Shown: piece after piece, positions 34,929-43,680 of the stretch | How positions within the stretch are numbered: the first letter of the stretch is position 1 | Layout: every line of letters starts with the position of its first letter | NCBI GenBank assembly: GCA_029211145.1 | Contig: JARGEQ010000091.1 | Location: forward strand, 119,951 to 183,950 | Direction: 5' to 3' | Source of the DNA: Marinimicrococcus flavescens | GTDB lineage: Bacteria > Pseudomonadota > Alphaproteobacteria > Geminicoccales > Geminicoccaceae | Length of the DNA stretch: 64,000 bases | The notes under the pieces: model-generated | The model's database searches: none | The model's input: only the letters and a program-made list of their open reading frames with translations | What the model was told of the DNA's origin: nothing | Made by a program: the position numbers and the translations under genes

Positions 34929-36440
34929 GTGCCGTGTCTGTCGATGGAAGAGCTCGTGCAGAATCCGCTTGTCGATGCGTTCGAGGCCCTCGGTGTCCGC
35001 GAGCCCCGGCTCTATCACGATCCGGAAGCCGCGGTGGAGCGCATCACCGAGCTCTACGACGCCGCCATCGGCCGCCTCAACGAGGCGTTCCAGCGCTTTG
35101 CCCGCGGCCAGCGGCCCGACGGCCCGATCGACGCCTGCTACCCCTATGTGGGGGTGCGGCTGGAGCCCGACGAGCTCAATCTCGACGGCAGGCTCGCCTA
35201 CGGCGTGCTCCACGATCCCGGCTTTTATGGCACCACGCTGACCCGCCCCTCGCTGTTCGCCGACTATTACCGCACCCAGCTCGGCATCCTCATGGCCAAC
35301 CACCGGGTGCCGGTGGTGGTCGGGACCAGCACGCGGCCGATCCCGCTGCCCTTCGCCATCGAGGACATGATGACCGAGGTCAGCCGCGAGCGGGCGCACG
35401 AGGTGCAGTATCTCTTCCCCATGCCCGATCTCTCGATGACCGACGACGCCATCGCCAACGGCACCTGGCGGGGCGGCCACAAGGAATGCGGGCCGCTGGC
35501 CCTCTTCACCGCCGAGCGGGTCGACTACAGCCTCCACCGCCTGCACCACTATACCGGGACCCAGCCCGAGTTCTTCCAGCGCTTCGTGCTGCTCACCAAC
35601 TATCAGCGCTATGTCGAGCATTTCATCGACCATGCCCGCGGCGAGATCGCCCAGGGCAGCGAGTATGACCGTTTCGTCCAGCCCGGCAACGCGGTGATGG
35701 TCAACAGCCGGCTGCGCAGCGAGGGTGACACCGGGCGGCCGGTGCGCCACCTGCCGCAGATGCCGGCCTACCACCTGACGCGTCCCGACGGGCGCGGTGT
35801 CACCATGATCAATATCGGGGTCGGTCCCAGCAATGCCCGGACCATCACCGACCATGTGGCGGTCCTGCGGCCGCATTGCTGGCTGATGCTGGGGCACTGC
35901 GCCGGGCTGCGGCGCAGCCAGCGGCTGGGCGACTATGTCCTGGCGCACGGCTATGTCCGCGAGGACCATGTGCTCGACCAGGAGCTGCCGCCCTCCGTGC
36001 CGGTGGCGCCGATCGCCGAGGTCCAGATGGCGCTGCAGGAGGCGGTGGTCAACGTCACCGGCCTCAAGGGCTTCGACGTCAAGACAAGGATGCGCACCGG
36101 CACCGTGGCGACCACCGCCAACCGCAACTGGGAGCTGCGCTACGACGAGCTCTTCGAGCGCCTCAACCAGAGCCGCGCCATCGCCGTCGACATGGAGAGT
36201 GCCACCATCGCCGCCAACGGGTTCCGCTTCCGGGTGCCCTACGGCACGCTCCTTTGCGTCTCCGACAAGCCGCTGCACGGCGAGCTCAAGCTGCGCGGTG
36301 CGGCCAACCAGTTCTACCGCGAGCGCATCAACCAGCATCTCCTGATCGGCCTCGAGGCCATCCGCATCCTCCGCGACCAGGGCCCCGACCGCCTGCACTC
36401 GCGCAAGCTGCGCAGCTTCGACGAGCCCGCCTTCCGCTAG
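34929..36440 (+). CDS. amn: AMP nucleosidase
   Basis: 503 residues. It cleaves AMP to adenine and ribose-5-phosphate. The long N-terminal Amn-specific domain (residues 1-190; PYVGVRLEPDELNLDGRLAYG) precedes the nucleoside-phosphorylase-like domain with MINIGVGPSNARTITDHVAV, LMLGHCAGLR and AVDMESATIAANGFRFRVPYG, where the Met-Glu pair binds the ribose. A GTG start behind AGGTAGGCGG is used; an ATG five codons later is the alternative. Confidence 0.94.
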   Translation: MPCLSMEELVQNPLVDAFEALGVREPRLYHDPEAAVERITELYDAAIGRLNEAFQRFARGQRPDGPIDACYPYVGVRLEPDELNLDGRLAYGVLHDPGFYGTTLTRPSLFADYYRTQLGILMANHRVPVVVGTSTRPIPLPFAIEDMMTEVSRERAHEVQYLFPMPDLSMTDDAIANGTWRGGHKECGPLALFTAERVDYSLHRLHHYTGTQPEFFQRFVLLTNYQRYVEHFIDHARGEIAQGSEYDRFVQPGNAVMVNSRLRSEGDTGRPVRHLPQMPAYHLTRPDGRGVTMINIGVGPSNARTITDHVAVLRPHCWLMLGHCAGLRRSQRLGDYVLAHGYVREDHVLDQELPPSVPVAPIAEVQMALQEAVVNVTGLKGFDVKTRMRTGTVATTANRNWELRYDELFERLNQSRAIAVDMESATIAANGFRFRVPYGTLLCVSDKPLHGELKLRGAANQFYRERINQHLLIGLEAIRILRDQGPDRLHSRKLRSFDEPAFR

Positions 36441-36624
36441 TGCTGTGATGCCCGCCGCGGGCGCCAACGGTACCAGGTCGCCTTGACGCAAGGTCGATGG
36501 ACTGGGCGTCCTGATCGCGTCCTCTGTCCGATCGCCGTCGAGCCAGCTCCTATCGCCGCAGACCCGTCAACGCCGAGTAATGGTGCTACCTCAATGTCGT
36601 CAGCGTTGTAGACGCTGCCTGCCA

Positions 36625-37842
36625 TTACACCTTCAGTGGCCTGAGTTCCTCATCTCGAACCGTGAGCTGCAGCAGCGCAGCTGCCGTTCCCACGATGACA
36701 AGGGACAGCCAGCCAGCCGAATAGCTGCCGCTGAACTGGTAGCTCAACCCGCCGAGCCAGGCGCCGAGAAAAGCCCCGACCTGATGGCTGAGGAACATCA
36801 CGCCGAACAGCGCGCCGAAATTGGACGGGCCGAAAAGACCGTTGATGAGCCCGCTGACGGGAGGAACGACGCTCAACCATAGGAACCCCATCGCGGCGGC
36901 GAATAGCAGGGTCGTCTCGACGCTGACGGGGAAGGCGAAGAAAGCGGCGATGGAAAGGGTGCGCAGCAGGTATATCAGCGCCAGCACCGGGCCGTTTCCC
37001 CATCGCTGGCACAGATAGCCGGCGATGAGCGTGCCCACGGCATTGCATATCCCGATCAGGGCGAGTGCGCTCGCGCCGACCGAAGGCGGCAGTCCGCAGA
37101 TCGCGATGTAGTTCGGCAGGTGCGTCGCGATGAAGATCAGCTGGAAGCCGCAGGCGAAGAAAGCCAGCGTCGTGATGACGAAGCTGCGGTCTGCCAGGGC
37201 CTCCGGGATGGCGCGCCACGCATCGGGCTGCGGCGAGCTCGCTGGTCCCGTCGCCTGGACCTCCGCACGCCGAAACAGCAAGGCGATCCCCGCCATCGAT
37301 GCCGCGAGCAATGCCAGGCCGGCAAGCGCCGTTTGCCAGGTCCAGTGATCGATCATCGCCTGGGCCATCGGTGCGACGATGAACGTCCCGAGTGAACCGA
37401 CAGCCGCGAGGAGGGAAACGGCCGTCGCGCGGATCGAGGGTGCGGCAAGGCGGGATATGATGCCGACCAGCACGCCGTGGGAGGTCGCTGCTACCGCAAT
37501 CCCGATCAGCAGTCCTCCGCCGAGATAGAGGCCGACCGGGCCTCCCGAGGCAGTCATGTAGAGGCCGGCGCAATAGAGGACAGCGGCAGCGGCAACGACG
37601 AGGCGCCCGCCGAACCGGTCGCAGATTGCCCCCATGAAGGGTTGCCCGATCCCCCAGGCCAGGTTCTGCACCGCCATGGCGAAACCGAAGGTCGCTACCG
37701 TTATGCCGGTCGTGCGCACCATGGGTTCTATGAACAGGCCAAGACTCTGCCGCAGCCCCATGGAGAGCGACAGGATCATGCCTGCCGCCGCAAGCGATAT
37801 CAAAAGGGCTGGCGTCCAGGGTCTTGTGGCTGGTTTCGACAT
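36625..37842 (-). CDS. MFS transporter, adjacent to tetR
   Basis: 405 residues, 12 predicted helices. N-terminal ALLISLAAAGMILSLSMGLRQ and the loop AICDRFGGR between helices 2 and 3 fit the monocarboxylate/oxalate-antiporter-like MFS group often annotated as YbfB- or NarK-like. Start 37842 is supported by GGGGAG 7 bases upstream. It lies 60 bases downstream of the TetR gene on the same strand, which suggests drug or metabolite export under TetR control. Codon choice is less G/C-biased than in the flanking genes. Confidence 0.85.
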   Translation of the reverse strand: MSKPATRPWTPALLISLAAAGMILSLSMGLRQSLGLFIEPMVRTTGITVATFGFAMAVQNLAWGIGQPFMGAICDRFGGRLVVAAAAVLYCAGLYMTASGGPVGLYLGGGLLIGIAVAATSHGVLVGIISRLAAPSIRATAVSLLAAVGSLGTFIVAPMAQAMIDHWTWQTALAGLALLAASMAGIALLFRRAEVQATGPASSPQPDAWRAIPEALADRSFVITTLAFFACGFQLIFIATHLPNYIAICGLPPSVGASALALIGICNAVGTLIAGYLCQRWGNGPVLALIYLLRTLSIAAFFAFPVSVETTLLFAAAMGFLWLSVVPPVSGLINGLFGPSNFGALFGVMFLSHQVGAFLGAWLGGLSYQFSGSYSAGWLSLVIVGTAAALLQLTVRDEELRPLKV

Positions 37843-37895
37843 CGCGGCGCTCCCCATTGAGAGGCGGCCGACGATATTGGTGTGCCGAAGAATTG

Positions 37896-37913
37896 ATACT
37901 CACTAGTCGGTAT
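37896..37913 (-). promoter_or_regulatory. Candidate TetR operator between tetR and the MFS gene
   Basis: An 18-bp imperfect palindrome centred on ACTAGT (ATAC--ACTAGT--GTAT, 14 of 18 positions symmetric). It overlaps the tetR stop codon and lies some 55 bases upstream of the MFS start, where a TetR dimer would block transcription of the transporter gene. The half-site content is an observation; binding is inferred. Confidence 0.45.
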
Positions 37914-38532
37914 ACATGCGGGCCTCGGCTGATTTGGCCTGTACCGGATTTCGCCCCCGACCCCGAGATACGGTATCCCCGGAAACAAGCGCTGCCGCAG
38001 CCTCTCCTGCTGCCAGCGCGTAAGATACATCACCGTGAATGAGCATCTGCGCGATCGCGCCCTCGATCAGGAGCGCCACCTGTCGCGCCAGCCTCTGCGG
38101 CTCAGTCATCCCGCCGCTTCTAAACTCATGCTCCAGCCAGGCTTCGAACCGGCGTTTGTGTTTCGCGGCCATCTGCACAGCCGAATGTCCCGGCTGGCCG
38201 GCCAGCTCGACCGCGGCGCGGGTGAAGCCGCAGCCCCGCCATCTGGGCTTCCCGGCATAGTCCGCCAGGGAAGTGAACATCATCACGATGCGTTCCGGCA
38301 TCGGCAGGGCAGGATCCCCCAGCCAGCCGCGATACCGCTCCACGGTCGACCTGTCCCGCATCTCCAGAGAGGCGGCGATCAGCGCATCCTTGCTGTCGAA
38401 GTGGTAGTAAAGCGTGCGCTTGGTTACGCCTGCGCGTTCGGCGATCGCATCGACGCTGACGCTGCGCAATCCGTGCTCGTAGAACAGCGCCTCTGCCGCC
38501 TCGACAATTCTGGTGCGTGTATCTTGTGTCAT
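37903..38532 (-). CDS. TetR-family transcriptional regulator
   Basis: 209 residues. The N-terminal HTH is strong: TRIVEAAEALFYEHGLRSVS, VDAIAERAGVTKRTLYYHFDSKDAL. The C-terminal ligand domain contains GKPRWRGCGFTRAAVELAG, as in the TetR_C group that controls small-molecule efflux pumps. It ends with consecutive stops TAG TGA. It presumably represses the adjacent MFS gene and possibly itself. Confidence 0.92.
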   Translation of the reverse strand: MTQDTRTRIVEAAEALFYEHGLRSVSVDAIAERAGVTKRTLYYHFDSKDALIAASLEMRDRSTVERYRGWLGDPALPMPERIVMMFTSLADYAGKPRWRGCGFTRAAVELAGQPGHSAVQMAAKHKRRFEAWLEHEFRSGGMTEPQRLARQVALLIEGAIAQMLIHGDVSYALAAGEAAAALVSGDTVSRGRGRNPVQAKSAEARMYTD

Positions 38533-38769
38533 TGAGGGTATTCGCCTCCCGCGTTCGACAGTTTCCCATCCCGGCTTACGCCAACATCTATTCGCCTCGG
38601 CTGAAAATCGATCCCGGCGCTCGAGGTGCTGTCGGTGGTACCGAGTGTAATGAACGCGACGTCGACGGGCCCAACCTCTGCAGACAGGTGCCAGGAAGGC
38701 AAGGATGACGAGGCGGCGCGTCGAGCATCGTCTGTCCGGTCGACCGTACCACGCAGGATTGACGCCGGG

Positions 38770-39264
38770 TCAACGGCGGGGTGGCTTCCTTGTCTCGTGG
38801 AGAAGGCCGTGCGCCCGGTGCCATTCCTCCAGCGACTGCTCGGGGAAGCCTGGGAAGCATGCCTCGCCCGGGCGGGTGTCGAGGCGGGCCCAGGCGGGAC
38901 GGGCGTCGAGCATCATGTGGACCTGCCCGGGTGGTGCCGGCAGATCCGTGTCGATGGCGCTGGCGAAGGGGTGGAGGAGGTCCGGCCAGCGCGGATCCCA
39001 CAGCCACAGGGCCGAGCCGCAGCTCCCGCAGAAGGAGCGCGCGGCCGGGCTCTGCTTGCCGTCGATCACCGCGTGGAAGGTGCGGACGCTCTCCTCGCCC
39101 TGCACCTCGAGCGTGCCGGCGCGGGCGCCGAGATTGACGGCGTAGCCTCCGCCGCCGGCGGTCTTGCGGCAGACCGAGCAGTAGCAGCGCAGATAGGGGA
39201 CCGGCGCGTAGGCCTCCACCGAGAAACGCACGGCGCCGCAGCAGCACGAGCCGTCCAGCCTCAT
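38770..39264 (-). CDS. GFA-family zinc protein
   Basis: 164 residues. Glutathione-dependent formaldehyde-activating (Mss4-like) fold. Two zinc centres can be traced: GSCCCGAVRFSVE near residue 5, CYCSVCRKTAGGG, and SFCGSCGSALW. Most members are not true Gfa enzymes, so 'GFA family' is as far as the sequence goes. GGAGG lies before the ATG; immediately upstream is an octamer tandem repeat. Confidence 0.88.
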   Translation of the reverse strand: MRLDGSCCCGAVRFSVEAYAPVPYLRCYCSVCRKTAGGGGYAVNLGARAGTLEVQGEESVRTFHAVIDGKQSPAARSFCGSCGSALWLWDPRWPDLLHPFASAIDTDLPAPPGQVHMMLDARPAWARLDTRPGEACFPGFPEQSLEEWHRAHGLLHETRKPPRR

Positions 39265-39290
39265 GACACCTCCGGTCGCCCAGTCGCAGC

Positions 39291-39320
39291 CCAGCCGCCC
39301 AGCCGCCCAGCCGCCCAGCC
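39291..39320. repeat. Tandem octamer repeat, 3.75 copies
   Basis: CCAGCCGC is repeated at 39291, 39299 and 39307, with a partial copy at 39315. It fills the 69-base gap between the DUF899 stop and the GFA start. Repeat number could change by slippage and alter the spacing or RNA structure in front of the GFA gene. Confidence 0.8.
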
Positions 39321-39333
39321 CTGGGCCAGCCGC

Positions 39334-40029
39334 TCAGTCGTAGGAGAGCCTGGGCGAGAAGTCGCCGCGGCCCTGGGGCACGAGATCGAGGACGTGCCAC
39401 AGCGGCCAGACCAGGTCGACGTGGCGCGGCTCCTGGCCCGGCTCGGCAGGTGCATGAAGCAGCTCGGAGCTCCAGTGGTGGCGAATGCCCTCCGGGCTCC
39501 TGCGGAAGACCATGAGCATGGGCATCTGCGCGCCTGAGGCGGTCTCGGAGCCGTAGGCGCGGTTGAAGCCGCTGCCGCCGCTGGAGAGCAGCCGGAGATG
39601 GCGCCAGCCGCGCTCCGTCGCAAAGCGGCGTAGCTCTGCAGCGGGAGCCTTGCCCACCGCCACGAGCGCCGTGCGCTGCTCGATGTGTGGTGCTGCCCCG
39701 TCCAGCCCGTCGAGGATGGAGGTGCAGGACGGGCAGGGCGGGCCGCCCGGCGCGAACATCCAGCCATAGATCACGAGGCTGTCCCTGCCCGGCAGGAAGA
39801 GCCCCGCGAGGGGCATCTTCGTCTCACGGGGCGCAGGACTGCCGGGCCGGCCGGCATCCTCGAAGCAGACATCCTCCTCGACCAGGCCGCCCGGCGGCAG
39901 CGCCCGCCGCAGCGCAGCCACCGCCTCGATCTGGCCGCGCAGCGCCCTCTCGGCCTCCAAAAGCTCGTCGCGTCTGGTCCTGTAGAAAGCGCTCTCGCCC
40001 GGCACACGTCGGTCGTGAAACCTGCTCAT
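39334..40029 (-). CDS. DUF899 thioredoxin-like protein
   Basis: 231 residues. The N-terminal helical RRDELLEAERALRGQIEAVA, then VEEDVCFEDAGRPG, LVIYGWMFAPGGPPCPSCTSILDGLDG with a CPSC motif at the thioredoxin-like active site, and the SSGGSGFNRAYGSE segment identify DUF899 (AhpC/TSA-like). Members are annotated as predicted dithiol-disulfide oxidoreductases. The ATG at 40029 is preferred over one 23 codons upstream. Confidence 0.85.
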   Translation of the reverse strand: MSRFHDRRVPGESAFYRTRRDELLEAERALRGQIEAVAALRRALPPGGLVEEDVCFEDAGRPGSPAPRETKMPLAGLFLPGRDSLVIYGWMFAPGGPPCPSCTSILDGLDGAAPHIEQRTALVAVGKAPAAELRRFATERGWRHLRLLSSGGSGFNRAYGSETASGAQMPMLMVFRRSPEGIRHHWSSELLHAPAEPGQEPRHVDLVWPLWHVLDLVPQGRGDFSPRLSYD

Positions 40030-40092
40030 CCCCGACCCCCATGACATTCGGCCGACCCATGAGATTGCACCCGGCAGGCCTGGGCCTGCCAC

Positions 40093-40132
40093 CTGCATGT
40101 CGCTGCAGATCGTTGCAGATTCCGCATCGATG
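40093..40132 (+). promoter_or_regulatory. Phased 10-bp repeats upstream of tupBCA
   Basis: Four consecutive decamers start CTGCATGTCG, CTGCAGATCG, TTGCAGATTC, CGCATCGATG; the first three share yTGCAnnTyG. The 10-base phase places them on one face of the helix about 70-110 bases before tupB, as expected for stacked regulator sites. The probable regulator is the HTH/oxyanion-binding-type protein encoded at 43681-44562. Confidence 0.4.
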
Positions 40133-40202
40133 GCGGTTTCATTGCCCGACCCGATCCCGCGTCGCAGGCTCGATGGCGGCAGGAACGGTCGAGCGGACAG
40201 GC

Positions 40203-40907
40203 ATGACGGAACTCGGGCGGGCGGCGGCAGCGGCGCTGGACCTCATCCTCTCGGGCGATGCCGAGCTCGCGGGGATCGTGGGCCTGTCGCTGCAGGTGAG
40301 CCTGAGCGCCGTGCTGATCGCCGCCCTGGTGGCGATGCCGGCCGGAGCGCTGCTCGCCGTGCTGCGCTTTCCCGGGCGCGGCCTGCTGGTGGTGCTGCTC
40401 AACGCCCTGATGGGCCTGCCGCCGGTGGTGGTCGGGCTTCTGGTCTATCTGGCCCTCTCGCGGGCCGGGCCGCTCGGCTCCTGGGGCCTGCTCTTCACCC
40501 CCACCGCCATGATCGTCGCCCAGGCCATCCTCGTGACCCCGATCATCGCCGCCCTCACGCGGCAGACCGTGGCCGACCTGCAGGAGGAATACCGCGAGCA
40601 GCTCGCCTCGCTCGGCGTGCGCCCGCTGGCGGCCGTGCCGGCACTGCTGTGGGATGCCCGCTTCAGCCTGCTCACCGCGCTGCTGGCCGGGCTCGGCCGG
40701 GCGGTGGCCGAGGTGGGAGCGGTCATCATCGTCGGCGGCAACATTGCCGGCGTCACCCGGGTGATGACCACGGCCATCGCGCTCGAGACCAGCAAGGGCG
40801 ACCTGCCGCTGGCCCTGGGGCTGGGCATGGTGCTGGTGGCGCTGGCCGTCGCCATCAACGCCACGGCGTTCGGCGCACAGGGCCTCTTGCGGCGGGTGCA
40901 AGGCTGA
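40203..40907 (+). CDS. tupB: Tungstate ABC transporter permease
   Basis: 234 residues, about five membrane helices. LLVVLLNALMGLPPVVVGLLVYL and the coupling loop EEYREQLASLGVRPLA are typical of TupB/WtpB-like permeases. Start 40203 begins like other TupB proteins (ALDLILSGDAEL); an ATG ten codons earlier is possible. Overlaps tupC by one base in a TGATG junction. Confidence 0.9.
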   Translation: MTELGRAAAAALDLILSGDAELAGIVGLSLQVSLSAVLIAALVAMPAGALLAVLRFPGRGLLVVLLNALMGLPPVVVGLLVYLALSRAGPLGSWGLLFTPTAMIVAQAILVTPIIAALTRQTVADLQEEYREQLASLGVRPLAAVPALLWDARFSLLTALLAGLGRAVAEVGAVIIVGGNIAGVTRVMTTAIALETSKGDLPLALGLGMVLVALAVAINATAFGAQGLLRRVQG

Positions 40908-41659
40908 TGTTCCTCGCCCGCCTCGTAGCCGCCACCGCACCCGATGAGCCGCTGCTGCCGCTCAGCGTTGAGAATCTCACCTTCGAGGCGGGGGGCACGC
41001 GGCTCCTGGATAACGTCTCGCTGACCCTGGGGCAGGGGATGCGGACCGTGGTGATGGGGCCGAACGGCGCGGGCAAGAGCCTTTTGCTGCGGCTCTGCCA
41101 CGGCCTGCTGCGGCCGACCCGCGGCCGGGTGCGCTGGGCGCTGGACGACGGGGAGGCGGTGCGGCGCCGCCAGGCCTTCGTGTTCCAGCGGCCGGTGCTG
41201 CTGCGCCGCTCGACCCTCGCCAACGTCACCTTCGCGCTGGCCCATGCCGGGGTGACGCTGCGGTGCCGCCGCGATCGCGCCATGGAGGCACTGGAACGGG
41301 TGGGGCTCGGCCACCTGGCGGGCCGTCCGGCGCGCCTGCTCTCGGGCGGCGAGCAGCAGCGCGTGGCGCTGGCGCGCGCCTGGGCGATCCGCCCCGACGT
41401 GCTGTTCCTCGACGAGGCCACCGCCAATCTCGACCCCTCGGCGACCCGCACCATCGAGGGCATCGTCCAAGCGATGCACGAGGCGGGGGTCAAGATCGTC
41501 CTCACCACCCACGATCTCGGCCAGGCCCGCCGGCTGGCTGACGAGATCGTGTTCCTGCACAAGGGCCGGCTGGTCGAGCACCGGCCGGCTGCCGCCTTCT
41601 TCGAGCGGCCGCGCAGCGAGCAGGCGAGAGCCTTTCTCGACGGCCGGCTCATGGAATGA
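40907..41659 (+). CDS. tupC: Tungstate ABC transporter ATPase
   Basis: 250 residues. Walker A MGPNGAGKSLLLRLCHG, signature LSGGEQQRVALARAW, Walker B PDVLFLDEATANLDP, H-loop LTTHDLGQARRLAD. The 'ATANLDP' in place of 'PTSALDP' is a common TupC-type variant. It starts inside the tupB stop and ends 32 bases before tupA. Confidence 0.9.
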   Translation: MFLARLVAATAPDEPLLPLSVENLTFEAGGTRLLDNVSLTLGQGMRTVVMGPNGAGKSLLLRLCHGLLRPTRGRVRWALDDGEAVRRRQAFVFQRPVLLRRSTLANVTFALAHAGVTLRCRRDRAMEALERVGLGHLAGRPARLLSGGEQQRVALARAWAIRPDVLFLDEATANLDPSATRTIEGIVQAMHEAGVKIVLTTHDLGQARRLADEIVFLHKGRLVEHRPAAAFFERPRSEQARAFLDGRLME

Positions 41660-41691
41660 CCGTTCGTGCCCGTTCTGCATTGGAGACAAGG

Positions 41692-42519
41692 ATGATCGCA
41701 CGCCGTGCTCTACTGGGCGCCCTTCTCGCGGCGTCGCTGGCGCTGCCGGCGGCGGCCGCCGGGAAGTTCATCACCGTGGCGTCGACCACCTCCACCGAGA
41801 ACTCGGGTCTGTTCAAGGCGCTGCTGCCGGCCTTCGAGCAGAAGACCGAGATCGAGGTGCGGGTGGTGGCGGTCGGCACCGGCCAGGCGATCAAGCTCGC
41901 CCAGAACGGCGACGCCGACGTGCTGCTGGTCCACCACAAGCCGTCGGAGGAGGCGTTCGTGGCCGAGGGCTACGGGGTCGAGCGCCGCGAGGTGATGTAC
42001 AACGACTATGTGCTGGTGGGCCCCGGTGACGATCCTGCCGGCATTGCCGGCATGACCGACGCGGCGGCCGCCATGGCGCGACTCGCTGCCGCCGGCGAGC
42101 CGTTCGCCTCGCGCGGCGACGACAGCGGCACCCACAAGCGCGAGCAGGCCTTGTGGAAGGAGGCCGGCGTCGATCTGGAGCAGGCCGGAGACTGGTATCG
42201 CGAGACCGGCTCGGGCATGGGCGCGACCCTCAACACCGCCTCGGGCATGAACGCCTACGCGCTCACCGACCGCGGCACCTGGCTCTCCTTCAAGAACCGC
42301 GGCGAGCTCGAGATCCTGGTGGAAGGCGATGCACAACTCTTCAACCAGTACGGCGTGATCCTGGTGAGCCCCGAGCGGTTCCCGCACGTCAGGAAGGACG
42401 AGGGCCAGGCATTCATCGACTGGCTGCTCGGCGAGGACGGCCAGCGGGCGATCGCCGCCTATCGGCTCGAAGGCGAGCAGGCGTTCTTCCCGAATGCGGC
42501 GAGGAAGCCGGCGAGCTGA
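41692..42519 (+). CDS. tupA: Tungstate-binding periplasmic protein
   Basis: 275 residues. Signal peptide MIARRALLGALLAASLALPA with cleavage at AAA. The mature N-terminus has the TupA signature VASTTSTENSGL, which binds the oxyanion, and continues with VVAVGTGQAIKLAQNGDADVLLVH, SRGDDSGTHKREQALW. These separate TupA from the molybdate protein ModA. ATG 41692 gives a clean signal; an ATG at 41656 overlapping the tupC stop is the alternative. Tungstate would serve W-dependent dehydrogenases, none of which is in the window. Confidence 0.92.
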   Translation: MIARRALLGALLAASLALPAAAAGKFITVASTTSTENSGLFKALLPAFEQKTEIEVRVVAVGTGQAIKLAQNGDADVLLVHHKPSEEAFVAEGYGVERREVMYNDYVLVGPGDDPAGIAGMTDAAAAMARLAAAGEPFASRGDDSGTHKREQALWKEAGVDLEQAGDWYRETGSGMGATLNTASGMNAYALTDRGTWLSFKNRGELEILVEGDAQLFNQYGVILVSPERFPHVRKDEGQAFIDWLLGEDGQRAIAAYRLEGEQAFFPNAARKPAS

Positions 42520-42554
42520 CGAGCGCGCAAGGCCGAGTTGCTGCGCAAGAGGAA

Positions 42555-42579
42555 GGGGCGCCCCCAAAGAGGGCGCCCC
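42555..42579. terminator. Bidirectional terminator between tupA and the PRC-barrel gene
   Basis: Perfect 9-bp stem GGGGCGCCC/GGGCGCCCC with a 7-base loop in the 87-base gap between two convergent genes. On the minus strand it is followed by TTCCTCTT. Confidence 0.65.
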
Positions 42580-42606
42580 GTGCCGTGTGCGGACCGCCCG
42601 GGTCGG

Positions 42607-43560
42607 TCAGTTCCGGAACTGGTTCCAGTAGGTGTCGAGCTCGCCGCGAACCTCCTCGAAGAAGTCCTGCGAGCCGAAGAACTCCGGCGTGATCTCGGGC
42701 GCGTTGTCGAGGACGTCCTCCTTCATGTCGAGCACGAAGGTGTTGTAGCCCGGGGTCACCTCGAGCATCTTCCAGGGCACCGCCACGGTACGGTCGCCGA
42801 TGCCCAGGAACCCGCCGACGCTCACGATGGCGTAGGCGATGTCGCCGCTCTGGGGGTCGATCACCACGTCCTCGACGGAGCCGAGCTGCTCGTCGCGAGT
42901 GTTGCGCAGGTCGGTGCCGGCGATGCTGTCGAGGCGTACCGAGCCCAGCTGCTCGACCGGCACGGCAGCGGCGATCTGCTGGGCGCGCCAGCTGCCGACC
43001 TCGTCCGGGTCGACGCCTGCCTGCTGCAGCTCGGAGGTGTAGCGCTCGTGGATCCGCTCGAGCTGGTCGGTCACCGCCCGGCAGCCCTCCATGTCGCCCT
43101 GCCGGGCGAGGATGTGGGCCGCGCCATAGAGGGTGCGGATCTGGTAGCGCGGCGCCATCTGCCAGCCCACGTCACCCCACGGGCCGGGGTCGCGCATCTG
43201 GCGGTCGCCATCGCTCGAGGCGTAGGTGCCCTGGCGCGGGTGCGCGTCGCCGGTCGATGCTTGGGTCTGGACGTCCGCCGTGCCGCCGCCGGTGACCGGC
43301 GTCATGCCCGTCGTGCCGAGGCCGGGGCGCACGCCGTAGCCGGCCCAGCCACCGCGCCAGCCGGTGAGCCAGTAGCCCTGCTCGTCCATCTGCTGGCCGA
43401 ACGCGTCGAGCCGGTCGAGGCACGCCTGCGCCACCTCGCGGTTCTGCAGCGCTGCGTCGGCCCGCTGATCCTGCTTCTCCCGGCTGCCATCGCTCGCCGC
43501 CAGTGCGGGAGCGGTGGACGCCAGCGCAATGGCCGAGGCGAGAAGAAGTGTCCGTCGCAT
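42607..43560 (-). CDS. Exported PRC-barrel protein
   Basis: 317 residues. Signal peptide (RRTLLLASAIALASTAPALA), an N-terminal helical part with AALQNREVAQACLDRLDAFGQQ, a Gly/Trp/Thr-rich middle (GYWLTGWRGGWAGYG), and a C-terminal PRC-barrel from about residue 215: LDSIAGTDLRNTRDEQLGSVEDVVIDP, GDIAYAIVSVGGFLGIGDRTVAVPW. PRC-barrel proteins are common and poorly characterised in alphaproteobacteria, often linked to stress or the envelope. No tie to tungstate is shown by the sequence. Confidence 0.85.
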   Translation of the reverse strand: MRRTLLLASAIALASTAPALAASDGSREKQDQRADAALQNREVAQACLDRLDAFGQQMDEQGYWLTGWRGGWAGYGVRPGLGTTGMTPVTGGGTADVQTQASTGDAHPRQGTYASSDGDRQMRDPGPWGDVGWQMAPRYQIRTLYGAAHILARQGDMEGCRAVTDQLERIHERYTSELQQAGVDPDEVGSWRAQQIAAAVPVEQLGSVRLDSIAGTDLRNTRDEQLGSVEDVVIDPQSGDIAYAIVSVGGFLGIGDRTVAVPWKMLEVTPGYNTFVLDMKEDVLDNAPEITPEFFGSQDFFEEVRGELDTYWNQFRN

Positions 43561-43680
43561 GGGCTCTTCCTTTTGCCTGGGGGTGTCCATGGCCTTGCCC
43601 GCCGCCCGGGCGGGTGCGGCCTTCCACGAGGGCCAACGCGTCTTTTCGGGGATGGGTTCCAAAAAAAACCGGCGGTGGGA

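Noticed and set aside
34770..36491. Minus-strand frame extending the ABC-F gene upstream
   Set aside because: Antisense to amn; the ABC-F protein begins at its normal N-terminus at 34769.
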